Source of the DNA: Syntrophales bacterium | GTDB taxonomy: Bacteria > Desulfobacterota > Syntrophia > Syntrophales > UBA2192 | Direction of reading: 5' to 3' | Length of the DNA: 7,033 bases | Assembly (NCBI GenBank): GCA_025454095.1 | Contig: JALOPC010000075.1 | Coordinates: 1 to 7,033 of the forward strand | In this document: piece after piece, positions 1 through 6,132 of the stretch | Layout: each line of letters starts with the position of its first letter | Position numbering within the stretch: position 1 is the stretch's first letter | Notes under the pieces: model-generated | The model's input: only the letters and a program-made list of their open reading frames with translations | What the model was told of the DNA's origin: nothing | Databases searched by the model: none | Program-made: the position numbers and the translations under genes

Positions 1-984
1 CTCGGCCGCCGCCTGGTGGAAGAGAACCGTCGAAGGCGTCATGCCGGGCAGGGTGTTGGGTTCGAGCACGAGGATGCGCCCGTCGCAGACGAACATGTCG
101 ATTCGCGAGTAGGCCTTGAGCCCGAGTGCCTTGAAGGCCCGCACGGCCGTGTCCTGGATCTGCCGCAGCAGCTCGGCAGGCACCCTCGCGGGGGTCTTGT
201 TCTCCCCCTGGCCGTAGAGGAACTTGTCTTCCAGCGAGAGGATCTCCTGCGTGGGGATGGTCTCCGAGGGCGTGAGGGCCCGGGGCTCGTCGTTGCCGAG
301 GACCCCGCAGGTCACCTCCATCCCGTTCAGGAACTCCTCCACGACGGCCACGTTGTCCCACTCGAAAGCCGAGGCCAGGGCGTCGGGGATGCCCGCCGAC
401 GAGACCACTTTTTTCACCGCCGTGCTGCAGCCCTCGCGAGTGGGCTTGACGACGCAGGGGTAGCCGATCTCGGTGTCGATCCGTTTCGCGATCCCCTCGC
501 GCCCGCCGCCTTCCCACGCCCGCCGGTCGACGGCAACCGTCTTGGGCACGTCGAGGCCGCTCATCGCGAGGACCTTGCGCGACGTGTACTTGTCCATGCC
601 GAGGGCCGAGCCCAGGACGCCCGAACCGCTGTAGGGGATCCCGAGCAGCTCGAGGAGCCCCTGGAGGGTGCCGTCCTCGCCGAACTTGCCGTGCAGGCCG
701 ATGTAGACGAAATCGACGCGGCCTTTCAGGGCCTCGTAGGGAACCGGTTTGGCTTCCTCGGCGAGGTCGATCTCGATGTCGGCGGTGCTGTTGCGCATCA
801 GGAGCTTCAGCGGTATTTCCCAGAGGGAGCAGCGGCTGTCCATGAACAGGGGCACGGGGTCGAATTTCTTCCGGTCCATCTTGCTGAAGATGTTGCGGCC
901 GCTCTCGAGGGAGACCTCCCTCTCCGAGGAGACGCCCCCCATGACGACACCGACCCTGAGCTTCGCTGCGTTCTCTGCTGTCAT
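1..984 (-). CDS. ddl: D-alanine--D-alanine ligase family protein, copy A (partial, C-terminus off the left edge)
   Basis: An ATP-grasp ligase that would join D-Ala to a second D-amino acid (or D-hydroxy acid) in the cytoplasm, supplying the terminal dipeptide for MurF. The reading frame is open from ATG at 984 to the window edge, giving 328 residues; the family usually has about 350, so only some 20-30 are missing. Visible motifs in order are GGVSSEREVSLESG (16-29), LHGKFGEDG (97-105), PYSGSG (117-122), GMDK (129-132), KPTREGCS (180-187), the omega loop with K254-F255, SRID (293-296) and LEPNTLPGMTPS (307-318). Asp296, Glu308 and Asn310 are the expected metal ligands. Two oddities are Phe255, where canonical Ddl has Tyr (Tyr216 in E. 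coli DdlB), and Cys186, where EGSS is usual. The start is supported by AAGGG upstream and by alignment with copy B. A sigma70-like promoter at 1017-1045 suggests independent transcription. Copy B lies 109 bp upstream. The ligase family is sure; the specificity is open. Confidence 0.93.
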   Translation of the reverse strand, partial: MTAENAAKLRVGVVMGGVSSEREVSLESGRNIFSKMDRKKFDPVPLFMDSRCSLWEIPLKLLMRNSTADIEIDLAEEAKPVPYEALKGRVDFVYIGLHGKFGEDGTLQGLLELLGIPYSGSGVLGSALGMDKYTSRKVLAMSGLDVPKTVAVDRRAWEGGGREGIAKRIDTEIGYPCVVKPTREGCSTAVKKVVSSAGIPDALASAFEWDNVAVVEEFLNGMEVTCGVLGNDEPRALTPSETIPTQEILSLEDKFLYGQGENKTPARVPAELLRQIQDTAVRAFKALGLKAYSRIDMFVCDGRILVLEPNTLPGMTPSTVLFHQAAAE

Positions 985-1016
985 GCACCAACCCTTGTTG
1001 TGTTTTATTGGGCGGA

Positions 1017-1045
1017 ACTATAGTTAGAAATCGAAGGGATGTAAA
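1017..1045 (-). promoter_or_regulatory. Predicted sigma70 promoter for ddl copy A
   Basis: On the minus strand TTTACA (1040-1045) is followed after exactly 17 bp by TATAGT (1017-1022). Each hexamer is one or two bases from consensus, and the predicted transcription start near 1010 gives a leader of about 26 nt to the ATG at 984. The promoter lies in the gap between the two ligase genes, so copy A need not depend on read-through from alr and copy B. It is predicted from sequence only. Confidence 0.6.
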
Positions 1046-1060
1046 GCGCGTGTTTCTGTG

Positions 1061-1090
1061 AAATCCCCCTGCCCCCGATACCCGATACCC
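1061..1090. repeat. Intergenic C-rich stretch with heptamer tandem repeat
   Basis: The heptamer CCCGATA occurs twice in tandem (1074-1080 and 1081-1087), followed by a partial CCC. Just before it, AAATCCCCCT (1061-1070) repeats exactly the first ten bases of the inverted-repeat element at 2181. ddl copy B is therefore bracketed by this 10-mer in direct orientation. This could be a remnant of the same repeat family or coincidence in C-rich spacer. Confidence 0.45.
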
Positions 1091-1093
1091 TGT

Positions 1094-2149
1094 TTACAGC
1101 GGTCCCTTCTTCTCCCCGTGGATCCGCATCCCGATCTCGATGAGCGTCGAGACGATCATGCCGGGCAGCATCCCCTGCTCGGCGGCCTGCTCGAAGAAGA
1201 ACGACGAGGGCGCCATGCCCGACGAAGAGTTCGGGTCCGTGATCAGGACCCTGCCGTCCTTGAGGACGAAGCCGTCGATGCGCCCGTAACAGCGGAAGCC
1301 CAGGGCCTTGTAGGCCCTCACGACGTCGACCTTGATCGTCTCCGCAACGTCCTTCGGGATCGTCTTGGGCGGCGTGAACTTGCGGCAGCGGCCGGGCATG
1401 TACTTGTCGTCGTAGGTGAAGAACTCGCTCTGCGGGTGGATCTCGGTGAGCGAAAGCGGCCGGGGCTCCCCCTCGTCCTCGAGGACGATGCACGAGAATT
1501 CCGTCCCCTCGAGGAACTCCTCCACGAGGACCGTCCGGTCCCACTGAAGGGCCGCGGCCATCGCCGCGTCGAGATCCCCGGGCGCGCGCACCACGGTGAC
1601 GCCGATGCTCGAGCCCTCGCGGACGGGCTTGGTCACCAGGGGAAGGCCGAACTCCCCGACGAGGCGCTGCCTCACGGCATCCGGGTCTTGCTGCCAGTGC
1701 CGCTGCTCGACCACCGTGCTGCGCGGGACCCCGAGGCCCTCGGCGCGCAGGATCTTCTGCTGGATGTCCTTGTCCATCCCGATGGCCGAGGCCAGGATGC
1801 CCGGCCCCGTGTAGGGGATGCGCTGAAGCTCCAGGAGGCCCTGGATGCAGCCGTCGTCGCCGTACTTGCCGTGCAGGGCGATGAAGGCAAAATCGATCCG
1901 CGTTTTCAGCGCTTCGTAGGCGACCGGCTCGGCCTCCGTCTCGAGGCGCTCCACGATGTCCGTCGTCGTGTTCTGGGAGATGAGCTGCCAGGGCAGGACC
2001 CACAGGCGGCCGCCGGGCTCCATGAAGACCGGGACCGGCTCGAAGCGTTCCCGGTCCATGTTGTCGTAGACGTTTCGCCCGCTGTTGAGGGATACCTCCC
2101 GCTCGGAGGACATCCCGCCGAAGATGATGCCGACTCGTAATTTGTCCAT
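1094..2149 (-). CDS. ddl: D-alanine--D-alanine ligase family protein, copy B (divergent active-site loop)
   Basis: A second ATP-grasp D-Ala ligase homolog of 351 aa, which is full length for the family. It is a clear paralog of the neighbouring copy A along its whole length. Motifs are GGMSSEREVSLNSG (11-24), LHGKYGDDG (92-100), GMDK (124-127), KPVREGSSIGV (174-184), the omega loop with canonical K249-Y250, and GRID (289-292). The C-terminal metal and substrate loop reads DPNSSSGMAPSS (305-316) instead of the usual E-x-N-T-x-P-G-M-T. Glu is thus replaced by Asp305 and the Thr-x-Pro segment by Ser308-310, although the Asn ligand (307) is kept. The ATG at 2149 was chosen because conserved sequence starts at once and GGAA lies upstream. 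An in-frame ATG at 2194 would add 15 residues encoded partly by the repeat element and is less likely. alr lies 190 bp upstream on the same strand. It could be a normal Ddl, a ligase of altered specificity, or a degenerate copy; the frame is intact. Confidence 0.9.
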   Translation of the reverse strand: MDKLRVGIIFGGMSSEREVSLNSGRNVYDNMDRERFEPVPVFMEPGGRLWVLPWQLISQNTTTDIVERLETEAEPVAYEALKTRIDFAFIALHGKYGDDGCIQGLLELQRIPYTGPGILASAIGMDKDIQQKILRAEGLGVPRSTVVEQRHWQQDPDAVRQRLVGEFGLPLVTKPVREGSSIGVTVVRAPGDLDAAMAAALQWDRTVLVEEFLEGTEFSCIVLEDEGEPRPLSLTEIHPQSEFFTYDDKYMPGRCRKFTPPKTIPKDVAETIKVDVVRAYKALGFRCYGRIDGFVLKDGRVLITDPNSSSGMAPSSFFFEQAAEQGMLPGMIVSTLIEIGMRIHGEKKGPL

Positions 2150-2180
2150 GCAGCCCGTTCCAGATTTTTCTTTTCTTATC

Positions 2181-2259
2181 AAATCCCCCTTCATCCCCCT
2201 TTTTCAAAGGGGGAAGCTCAAAACACCCTCCTTTGAAAAAGGAGGGTTGGGGAGGATTT
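2181..2259. repeat. Paired inverted-repeat element (REP/BIME- or MITE-like)
   Basis: Two head-to-head copies of a unit of about 33 bp form a 79-bp element. The left unit starts AAATCC (2181) and holds a hairpin with arms CCCCCTTT/AAAGGGGG (2195-2202, 2206-2213). The right unit holds a hairpin with arms CCCTCCTTT/AAAGGAGGG (2226-2234, 2238-2246) and ends GGATTT (2254-2259), the complement of the left end. The arms carry compensating C/T and G/A differences, so each stem is preserved. It sits between alr and ddl copy B, where it could fold in the transcript and affect read-through. I saw no T-run that would make it a classical terminator. Its multicopy nature is inferred. Confidence 0.7.
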
Positions 2260-2324
2260 TACAAGTCTGTTTATTCGATCGATACCCCGTCCCCAAGAAG
2301 GGGTCCGTGGCTAGTTGCCTGAAC

Positions 2325-2338
2325 CTTGCTGCTTGCTG
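2325..2338. repeat. Heptamer tandem repeat CTTGCTG x2 beside the alr stop
   Basis: CTTGCTG is repeated twice in tandem (2325-2331, 2332-2338), directly after the alr stop codon in transcription terms. It is a second 7-bp-unit repeat in this spacer class; the other is at 1074-1087. It is short, so chance is possible. The rest of 2260-2339 holds only a weak CCCC/GGGG hairpin near 2291-2303 and no recognisable gene. Confidence 0.3.
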
Positions 2339-2339
2339 C

Positions 2340-4310
2340 TCACAGATCCCACAAAAACGTGACGCCGCTGTTGGGGAAGATCCACTCGTCGTCGCTGATC
2401 TTGATCCGGATTCTCTTTCCCGCTTCCTTCGTCACCTCGGGGTAGGGATGCTTGCCCGCGAAGAAACTGATCTCGCGGACGTTCTTCAGGCTCATCCCCT
2501 CGTAGTTGAAATCGATGTCGAGGCCCCGCGTCGGGTAGACGAGGTAGACGGAGAAGAGGTTGTTGCTCCGGAACTTCTTCGTCTCGATCTCGATCTTGAT
2601 GCGGACCTGGCGGTTGAGCTTCCCCCGCAGCGAGTCGCCCCCGCCGCACCAGATCTCGAAGCCGCGCTCCGTCGTCTCCGAGCGGACGATGGGGACGGCC
2701 TCGTTGTCCACGCAGACGCGCACCACCCGGAAATCGCTCTCCCTGAACCCCTCGTCCTTCGTGGTCAGAAGCCACCGGTACTCGCAGCGCGGGTCGTCGA
2801 ACAGCAGCGAGAGCTGCCGGTTGTTGAGCGCGCAGCCGATGAGGAAGATCGAGTTGCGCAGGGTCTTCGTGTACTCGATGTGCGTCGAGACCTTGAAGAA
2901 GTTCTCCGCCTGGGGGTCTTTCGCCTTCTCCGCCGCCGTGAAGTCGGAGACCTTGATGTCGTAGCGGAAGTTGGTCCGCAGCTCCAGCTGCCGGTCCTCC
3001 TTGCCGAAGAGGGCCTCGAACATCTCGTAGAAGATGGCATCCCCCAGCTCGGAGCTGCGCGCCCGCGTCTGGAAGCAGCGGCGGATCACGCTGTCGATCC
3101 GGGAGATCGACTTCACCTCGTCGGGGATGAAGATGCGCCGCAGCCTCGGCTCCACGGCGTCGGCGCGGCCCTTCTGGATGAAGACGCGCGGGGCCCGCTT
3201 GCCCAGCGCGCAGAGCACCTCGTAGCTGATCGTCTTCGCCTTGGCGGCGATGTCGTTGGCCGGGATGTACTCGCCCCCCTGCCGGCCCAGCAGCACCACC
3301 TCGTCGCCCACCTCGCACTCGGGCAGGCGGCTCACGTCGAGGGTGCACATGTCCATGGAGACCCGGCCCACGAGGGGCACCCGTTTCCCGCGGATCAGGG
3401 CCTCGCCCTGGTTGGACAGGATGACCCCGTAGCCGTCGCCGTAGCCCACGGGGATCGTGGCGATCCGGGTGGGCTTCTTCGTCACGTAGGTGCGGTTGTA
3501 GCCGATCCCGTAGCCCTTGGGGAACTCCTTCAGGAGCAGCACCTTCGTCTTGAAGCTCATCACGGGCAGCAGGTCGGCCTTCCCCTTGAGGCTCTCGGCG
3601 GGGTAGATCCCGTAGGACATGATGCCGGGGCGCACCATGTCGAGGTGGAAGGGCTTGAAGTTCAGCAGGCCGCCGCTGTTGGCCAGGTGCTTGACGGGGA
3701 TGTAGATCCGGCTCTCCTCGAGCTTCTTGAGAAGCGCTTTGAACAGGTTCCACTGTTTTTCGTTGTAGTCGTCCCCCTCGACCTCGCTCGAGGAGAGGTG
3801 CGTGAAGAGGCCCTCGACGGAGAGGTTCGGCAGCTCGAGCACTTCCTCGATCGTGCGGAAGGCCTCGCTGTGGATCGTGCCGCCGCGGCCCATGCCCGTG
3901 TCGACCTCGATGTGGATGGGCATCCGGGCCTGGGCTTTCTTGAGCTTCTTCTGGAGTTCCCGGGCAAAGCCGAGATCGGAGACGGACGGGGTGAGGTTGT
4001 ACTTGATGATCTCGTCGATCTCGAGGCCCATGGAGGGGCTCAGGATGAGGATCGGCGCCTCGATGCCGCCCACGCGCAGCTGGACACCCTCGTCGGCGTT
4101 GGCAACGCCCAGGAAGGTCGCGCCGTTGCGGACGGCCACGTTGGAGATCTCGATGGCGCCGTGGCCGTAGGCGTCGGCCTTGACGACGGAGAGGATCTTC
4201 ACGTCGGGCCCCACGAGCTTGCGCATCTCGTGCCAGTTGTGGGTGAAGTTGTCCAGATCGACCTCGACCCAGCTTCGGTAGTTCAGCCCGTTTCCCTTCT
4301 GAGCGCCCAT
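2340..4310 (-). CDS. alr: Alanine racemase with unassigned C-terminal extension (656 aa)
   Basis: A PLP enzyme interconverting L- and D-alanine in the cytoplasm, feeding the D-Ala ligases encoded downstream. Residues 12-380 form a complete fold-III racemase: VVKADAYGHG with PLP lysine K44, DTGMGR (137-142), HLANSGG (208-214), RPGIMSYGIYP (227-237), catalytic Tyr271 in GYNRTY, VGYGDGY (288-294), GRVSMD (315-320) and ISYEVLCALGKRAPRV (361-376). Glu135 sits where many family members have a carbamylated Lys (K129 in the Geobacillus enzyme). Typical racemases end near residue 380. Here the frame continues for about 275 residues: a helical part (about 395-435) followed by alternating beta-like strands, ending in GVTFLWDL. 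I recognise no family in this extension, and see no membrane segment or signal peptide. The ATG at 4310 has AGGGGGA upstream and fits the N-terminus. No strong promoter was seen in 4311-4480 on this strand. The racemase call is secure; the extension is a real in-frame fusion of unknown role. Confidence 0.95.
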   Translation of the reverse strand: MGAQKGNGLNYRSWVEVDLDNFTHNWHEMRKLVGPDVKILSVVKADAYGHGAIEISNVAVRNGATFLGVANADEGVQLRVGGIEAPILILSPSMGLEIDEIIKYNLTPSVSDLGFARELQKKLKKAQARMPIHIEVDTGMGRGGTIHSEAFRTIEEVLELPNLSVEGLFTHLSSSEVEGDDYNEKQWNLFKALLKKLEESRIYIPVKHLANSGGLLNFKPFHLDMVRPGIMSYGIYPAESLKGKADLLPVMSFKTKVLLLKEFPKGYGIGYNRTYVTKKPTRIATIPVGYGDGYGVILSNQGEALIRGKRVPLVGRVSMDMCTLDVSRLPECEVGDEVVLLGRQGGEYIPANDIAAKAKTISYEVLCALGKRAPRVFIQKGRADAVEPRLRRIFIPDEVKSISRIDSVIRRCFQTRARSSELGDAIFYEMFEALFGKEDRQLELRTNFRYDIKVSDFTAAEKAKDPQAENFFKVSTHIEYTKTLRNSIFLIGCALNNRQLSLLFDDPRCEYRWLLTTKDEGFRESDFRVVRVCVDNEAVPIVRSETTERGFEIWCGGGDSLRGKLNRQVRIKIEIETKKFRSNNLFSVYLVYPTRGLDIDFNYEGMSLKNVREISFFAGKHPYPEVTKEAGKRIRIKISDDEWIFPNSGVTFLWDL

Positions 4311-4368
4311 GGCGTGCCCGTCCCCCTGGGGGTTACTGCTTGGAAATGCCGTACGAATTCACCCGGAT

Positions 4369-4392
4369 ACGTTGCCGGAAACGTTACCAGAA
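4369..4392. repeat. 12-bp imperfect tandem repeat upstream of alr
   Basis: ACGTTGCCGGAA (4369-4380) is followed directly by ACGTTACCAGAA (4381-4392), with 10 of 12 positions identical. It lies in the spacer between the divergent alr and tRNA-Thr genes, about 60-80 bp upstream of the alr start. A duplicated regulator site is possible, but nothing else supports it. Confidence 0.3.
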
Positions 4393-4429
4393 AATGCGGG
4401 GATTGCAAAGGGCGAAGATAGTTTCCATC

Positions 4430-4458
4430 TTGACAAAGGCAGGGGATGGGTTTATAAG
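4430..4458 (+). promoter_or_regulatory. Predicted sigma70 promoter of tRNA-Thr
   Basis: A perfect TTGACA (4430-4435), a 17-bp spacer and TATAAG (4453-4458) lie 23 bp before the first base of tRNA-Thr. The predicted start near 4465 leaves a 5' leader of about 17 nt to be removed by RNase P. Spacing and hexamers fit a strong stable-RNA promoter. Confidence 0.8.
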
Positions 4459-4481
4459 TTTCCCTTCCAAATCGACAGCAT

Positions 4482-4557
4482 GCCGATGTAGCTCAGCTGG
4501 TAGAGCAGCTGATTCGTAATCAGCAGGTCTGGGGTTCGAATCCCCACATCGGCTCCA
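4482..4557 (+). tRNA. tRNA-Thr(CGT)
   Basis: A full cloverleaf of 76 nt including encoded CCA (4555-4557). The acceptor stem is GCCGATG/CATCGGC (4482-4488, 4547-4553) with discriminator T4554. The D arm has GCTC/GAGC (4491-4494, 4503-4506). The anticodon stem is GCTGA/TCAGC with loop TTCGTAA and anticodon CGT (4515-4517), reading ACG threonine codons. The T arm has TGGGG/CCCCA around loop TTCGAAT. All stems are fully paired. The 3' half from the anticodon stem onward is repeated at 6633-6679, which marks this gene as the integration target of the adjacent island. Its present 3' half was probably supplied by the element. Confidence 0.97.
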
Positions 4558-4563
4558 TGGATA

Positions 4564-4756
4564 TCAAGGGGTTAGCCGCCGGGCTGACCCCTTGTTTTTT
4601 CTTGTGTGGAACAGCCCCTGCAGCTGCTGCGCGAACACCTCCATGGCCTTCCGGTCGGCTCCCACCAGGCTCTGGATGTTCTTCTCGGTCGTCGTCAGCG
4701 ATTCATGCCCAGGATCTGCCGGATCTCCGTCAACGTCACACCCAGATGACCCATCC
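4564..4756 (-). pseudogene. Tyrosine-type phage/island integrase, decayed C-terminal remnant
   Basis: The minus strand from 4756 encodes MGHLGVTLTEIRQILG. After one missing base at about 4707 it continues as HESLTTTEKNIQSLVGADRK and on to TGA at 4564-4566. This matches the C-terminal box of tyrosine recombinases (LGH, then TTTE, then the catalytic Tyr, followed by a helix ending in AMxVF). Two lesions are plain: a one-base deletion inside the LGH motif (GGCAT where GGCCAT is expected), and Asn (codon 4678-4680) where the nucleophilic Tyr should be. The catalytic domain upstream (R-K-HxxR) is absent, since no integrase-like sequence continues past about 4757. The remnant cannot recombine DNA. 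Its position next to tRNA-Thr fits the original int gene of this island. Its 3' end overlaps the tRNA terminator. Confidence 0.82.
4566..4600 (+). terminator. Rho-independent terminator downstream of tRNA-Thr
   Basis: The arms AAGGGGTTAGCC (4566-4577) and GGCTGACCCCTT (4582-4593) form a 12-bp stem with one G-U pair and a 4-nt loop, followed by G and six T (4595-4600). It starts 8 nt after the tRNA CCA and would end its transcript. The DNA belongs to the island side of attL, so this is probably an element-supplied replacement for the displaced terminator at 6687. Confidence 0.8.
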
Positions 4757-4866
4757 TAAGAAAATTTGGAATGCTGACGACGCCGCAACGAACGGGGCGC
4801 GGAAATCGAAATGCCGGTTCTGAAGAACCGGAGTTATTGAAGGGCTATTTCCCGCGTTTGGAATGT
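4757..4866. other. Gene-free spacer with hairpin between integrase remnant and hipA
   Basis: No gene is visible here. CCGGTTC/GAACCGG (4814-4820, 4825-4831) forms a perfect 7-bp stem with a TGAA loop (TTCA when read on the minus strand), about 36 bp past the hipA stop. On the minus strand it is followed only by a broken T-rich stretch, so it is at best a weak terminator or an RNA 3' end structure for hipBA mRNA. Confidence 0.4.
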
Positions 4867-6132
4867 TCACGCCGTGCTGTCGATCATTTGTGCCAACGTC
4901 CTTGCTCTTTTCCGCAGAAGCTCCATTATTCTGCCGACGATCCTTTCGCCGTCGTGTGCTTCGGCGAAACTCCCGGCGACGGGTTCAGCCACGGAAACGA
5001 TCTTGTCCGCCATGCCCCGAACCGTGCTGAGGACGTAACGGCGTTTCAGGGACACGACATCGGCAAACCTTTCCCAGTTTCTCGCATGCAGCCAGCCGAC
5101 CCGGTTTTCCCCGCCGATCTTCATCGCGAGTTTCTCCGCAAGGTTCGGGTAAACCTGCGTGGACAGCAGGTCGTAAAACGGTGCCAGCCGCGGGCCCTTG
5201 TCCGTGAACAGGATGGAGAGGTTCTTCGCATGGGCGTCTGCATTACCGATCAGAACATTGAAGATGGTCCATCCTAGCAGAGCCCTCTGGTCAGCCGCCG
5301 GCCGGATGCTGTGCTCCTTCAGGAGGGTAAAACATTTCTCGAGCGACGGCCCCCCCTCGCTTTCGTACTTCTGCTCCGGCAGGATTCCGAGGGCCTGGCA
5401 GAAGTCTTCCTGGTGAAGCCGGAGGATGGTTCCGTCGTTATTCTTTTCTCGATCGTATCGGCTGACGACCAGGATGGTGTCCTGATTCTTGCGGATGAGT
5501 GCGTCGGCAACTGGGAGCCCGAATCTCGACGCGAGCTCCATGCAAAATGCCTCATTCTCGACGGATTCCTCGATACGGGGAATAGGCGGCTTGAGAATGT
5601 GGGTGCTGGGGCTGTTTCCCGTGGCAATGCAGATCTTCTTCTTGTCATCGATGAAGACTGGGAGCTTGTTCTGCGCGCCGGCCAGGGACAGGCGGATTCC
5701 CTTCTCTCCTGCGAGCAGGGGGCGCCTTGGAAGCTCAGCCAGGACCTTATGCAGGCCCTCTTCGTCGAGTTCCCTGTAGCCGGAGCGGACGACGGGCTTC
5801 GCTGCCCCCGGAAGGATCGAGACGGCCCCTGCGCACTCTCCGCCGATCTTTTCGAGCAGGGCAAAAACGTTCTGCTCGGAGAGGCGAAACTGCCTGGCGA
5901 TCAGCGCGCGGATTTCCCCTTCGGGCAGGAGGTTCGCAAAAAAAGGACGCGCTGCGTCATCCTCGTAGGGCTCCCCCCGGAGGGGCAGGGAAAGGGACAG
6001 GGGAAAGACCGAGGTACTTTTCAGCCACCCGTCGTCGTACCGAAAGACAAAACGGCGTCGTTCGTCCAGCCAGAGGCAGCCGGCAAGAGTATCGCGGAAA
6101 TACACGTCGAGACCGTTCACTTTTTCAGTCAT
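4867..6132 (-). CDS. hipA: HipA-family serine/threonine kinase toxin
   Basis: The 421-aa toxin of a HipBA toxin-antitoxin pair. E. coli HipA phosphorylates glutamyl-tRNA synthetase and triggers persistence; the target here is unknown. The N-terminal subdomain (about 1-105) starts LDVYFRDTLAGCLWL. Kinase features are LSLAGAQNK (148-156), with Ser149 at the place of the E. coli autophosphorylated Ser150; STHILKPP (176-183), with ATP-binding K181; SRYDRE (224-229); GNADAHAKN (296-304), with catalytic D299; and APFYDLLS (317-324), with metal-binding D321. All key residues are present and the length fits the family, so the gene looks functional. The ATG at 6132 was chosen because the N-terminal homology starts there and it overlaps the end of hipB by 8 bases (ATGACTGA), typical of translational coupling. 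A longer open frame to 6279 lies inside hipB and is not credible. Expression should depend on the hipB promoter and its operators. Confidence 0.95.
   Translation of the reverse strand: MTEKVNGLDVYFRDTLAGCLWLDERRRFVFRYDDGWLKSTSVFPLSLSLPLRGEPYEDDAARPFFANLLPEGEIRALIARQFRLSEQNVFALLEKIGGECAGAVSILPGAAKPVVRSGYRELDEEGLHKVLAELPRRPLLAGEKGIRLSLAGAQNKLPVFIDDKKKICIATGNSPSTHILKPPIPRIEESVENEAFCMELASRFGLPVADALIRKNQDTILVVSRYDREKNNDGTILRLHQEDFCQALGILPEQKYESEGGPSLEKCFTLLKEHSIRPAADQRALLGWTIFNVLIGNADAHAKNLSILFTDKGPRLAPFYDLLSTQVYPNLAEKLAMKIGGENRVGWLHARNWERFADVVSLKRRYVLSTVRGMADKIVSVAEPVAGSFAEAHDGERIVGRIMELLRKRARTLAQMIDSTA

Noticed and set aside
16..1023. Plus-strand open frame opposite ddl copy A
   Set aside because: Same antisense shadow effect; the minus strand encodes an unmistakable ATP-grasp ligase.
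1058..2140. Plus-strand open frame opposite ddl copy B
   Set aside because: Antisense shadow with no domain features; the ligase motifs are all on the minus strand.
2150..2194. Alternative upstream start for ddl copy B adding 15 residues
   Set aside because: The extra residues are encoded partly by the end of the inverted-repeat element and match nothing in copy A; conserved sequence starts right after the ATG at 2149.
2195..2246. The paired hairpins as a rho-independent terminator of alr
   Set aside because: Neither stem is followed by a clear T-run on the minus strand, and the downstream ddl gene lacks an obvious promoter of its own, so read-through seems needed.
2085..4421. Very long plus-strand open frame (778 codons) opposite alr
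   Set aside because: Its translation is rich in D, E, L, V, H and A in the pattern typical of the antisense of GC-rich genes, and it has no recognisable domain; alr on the other strand is certain.
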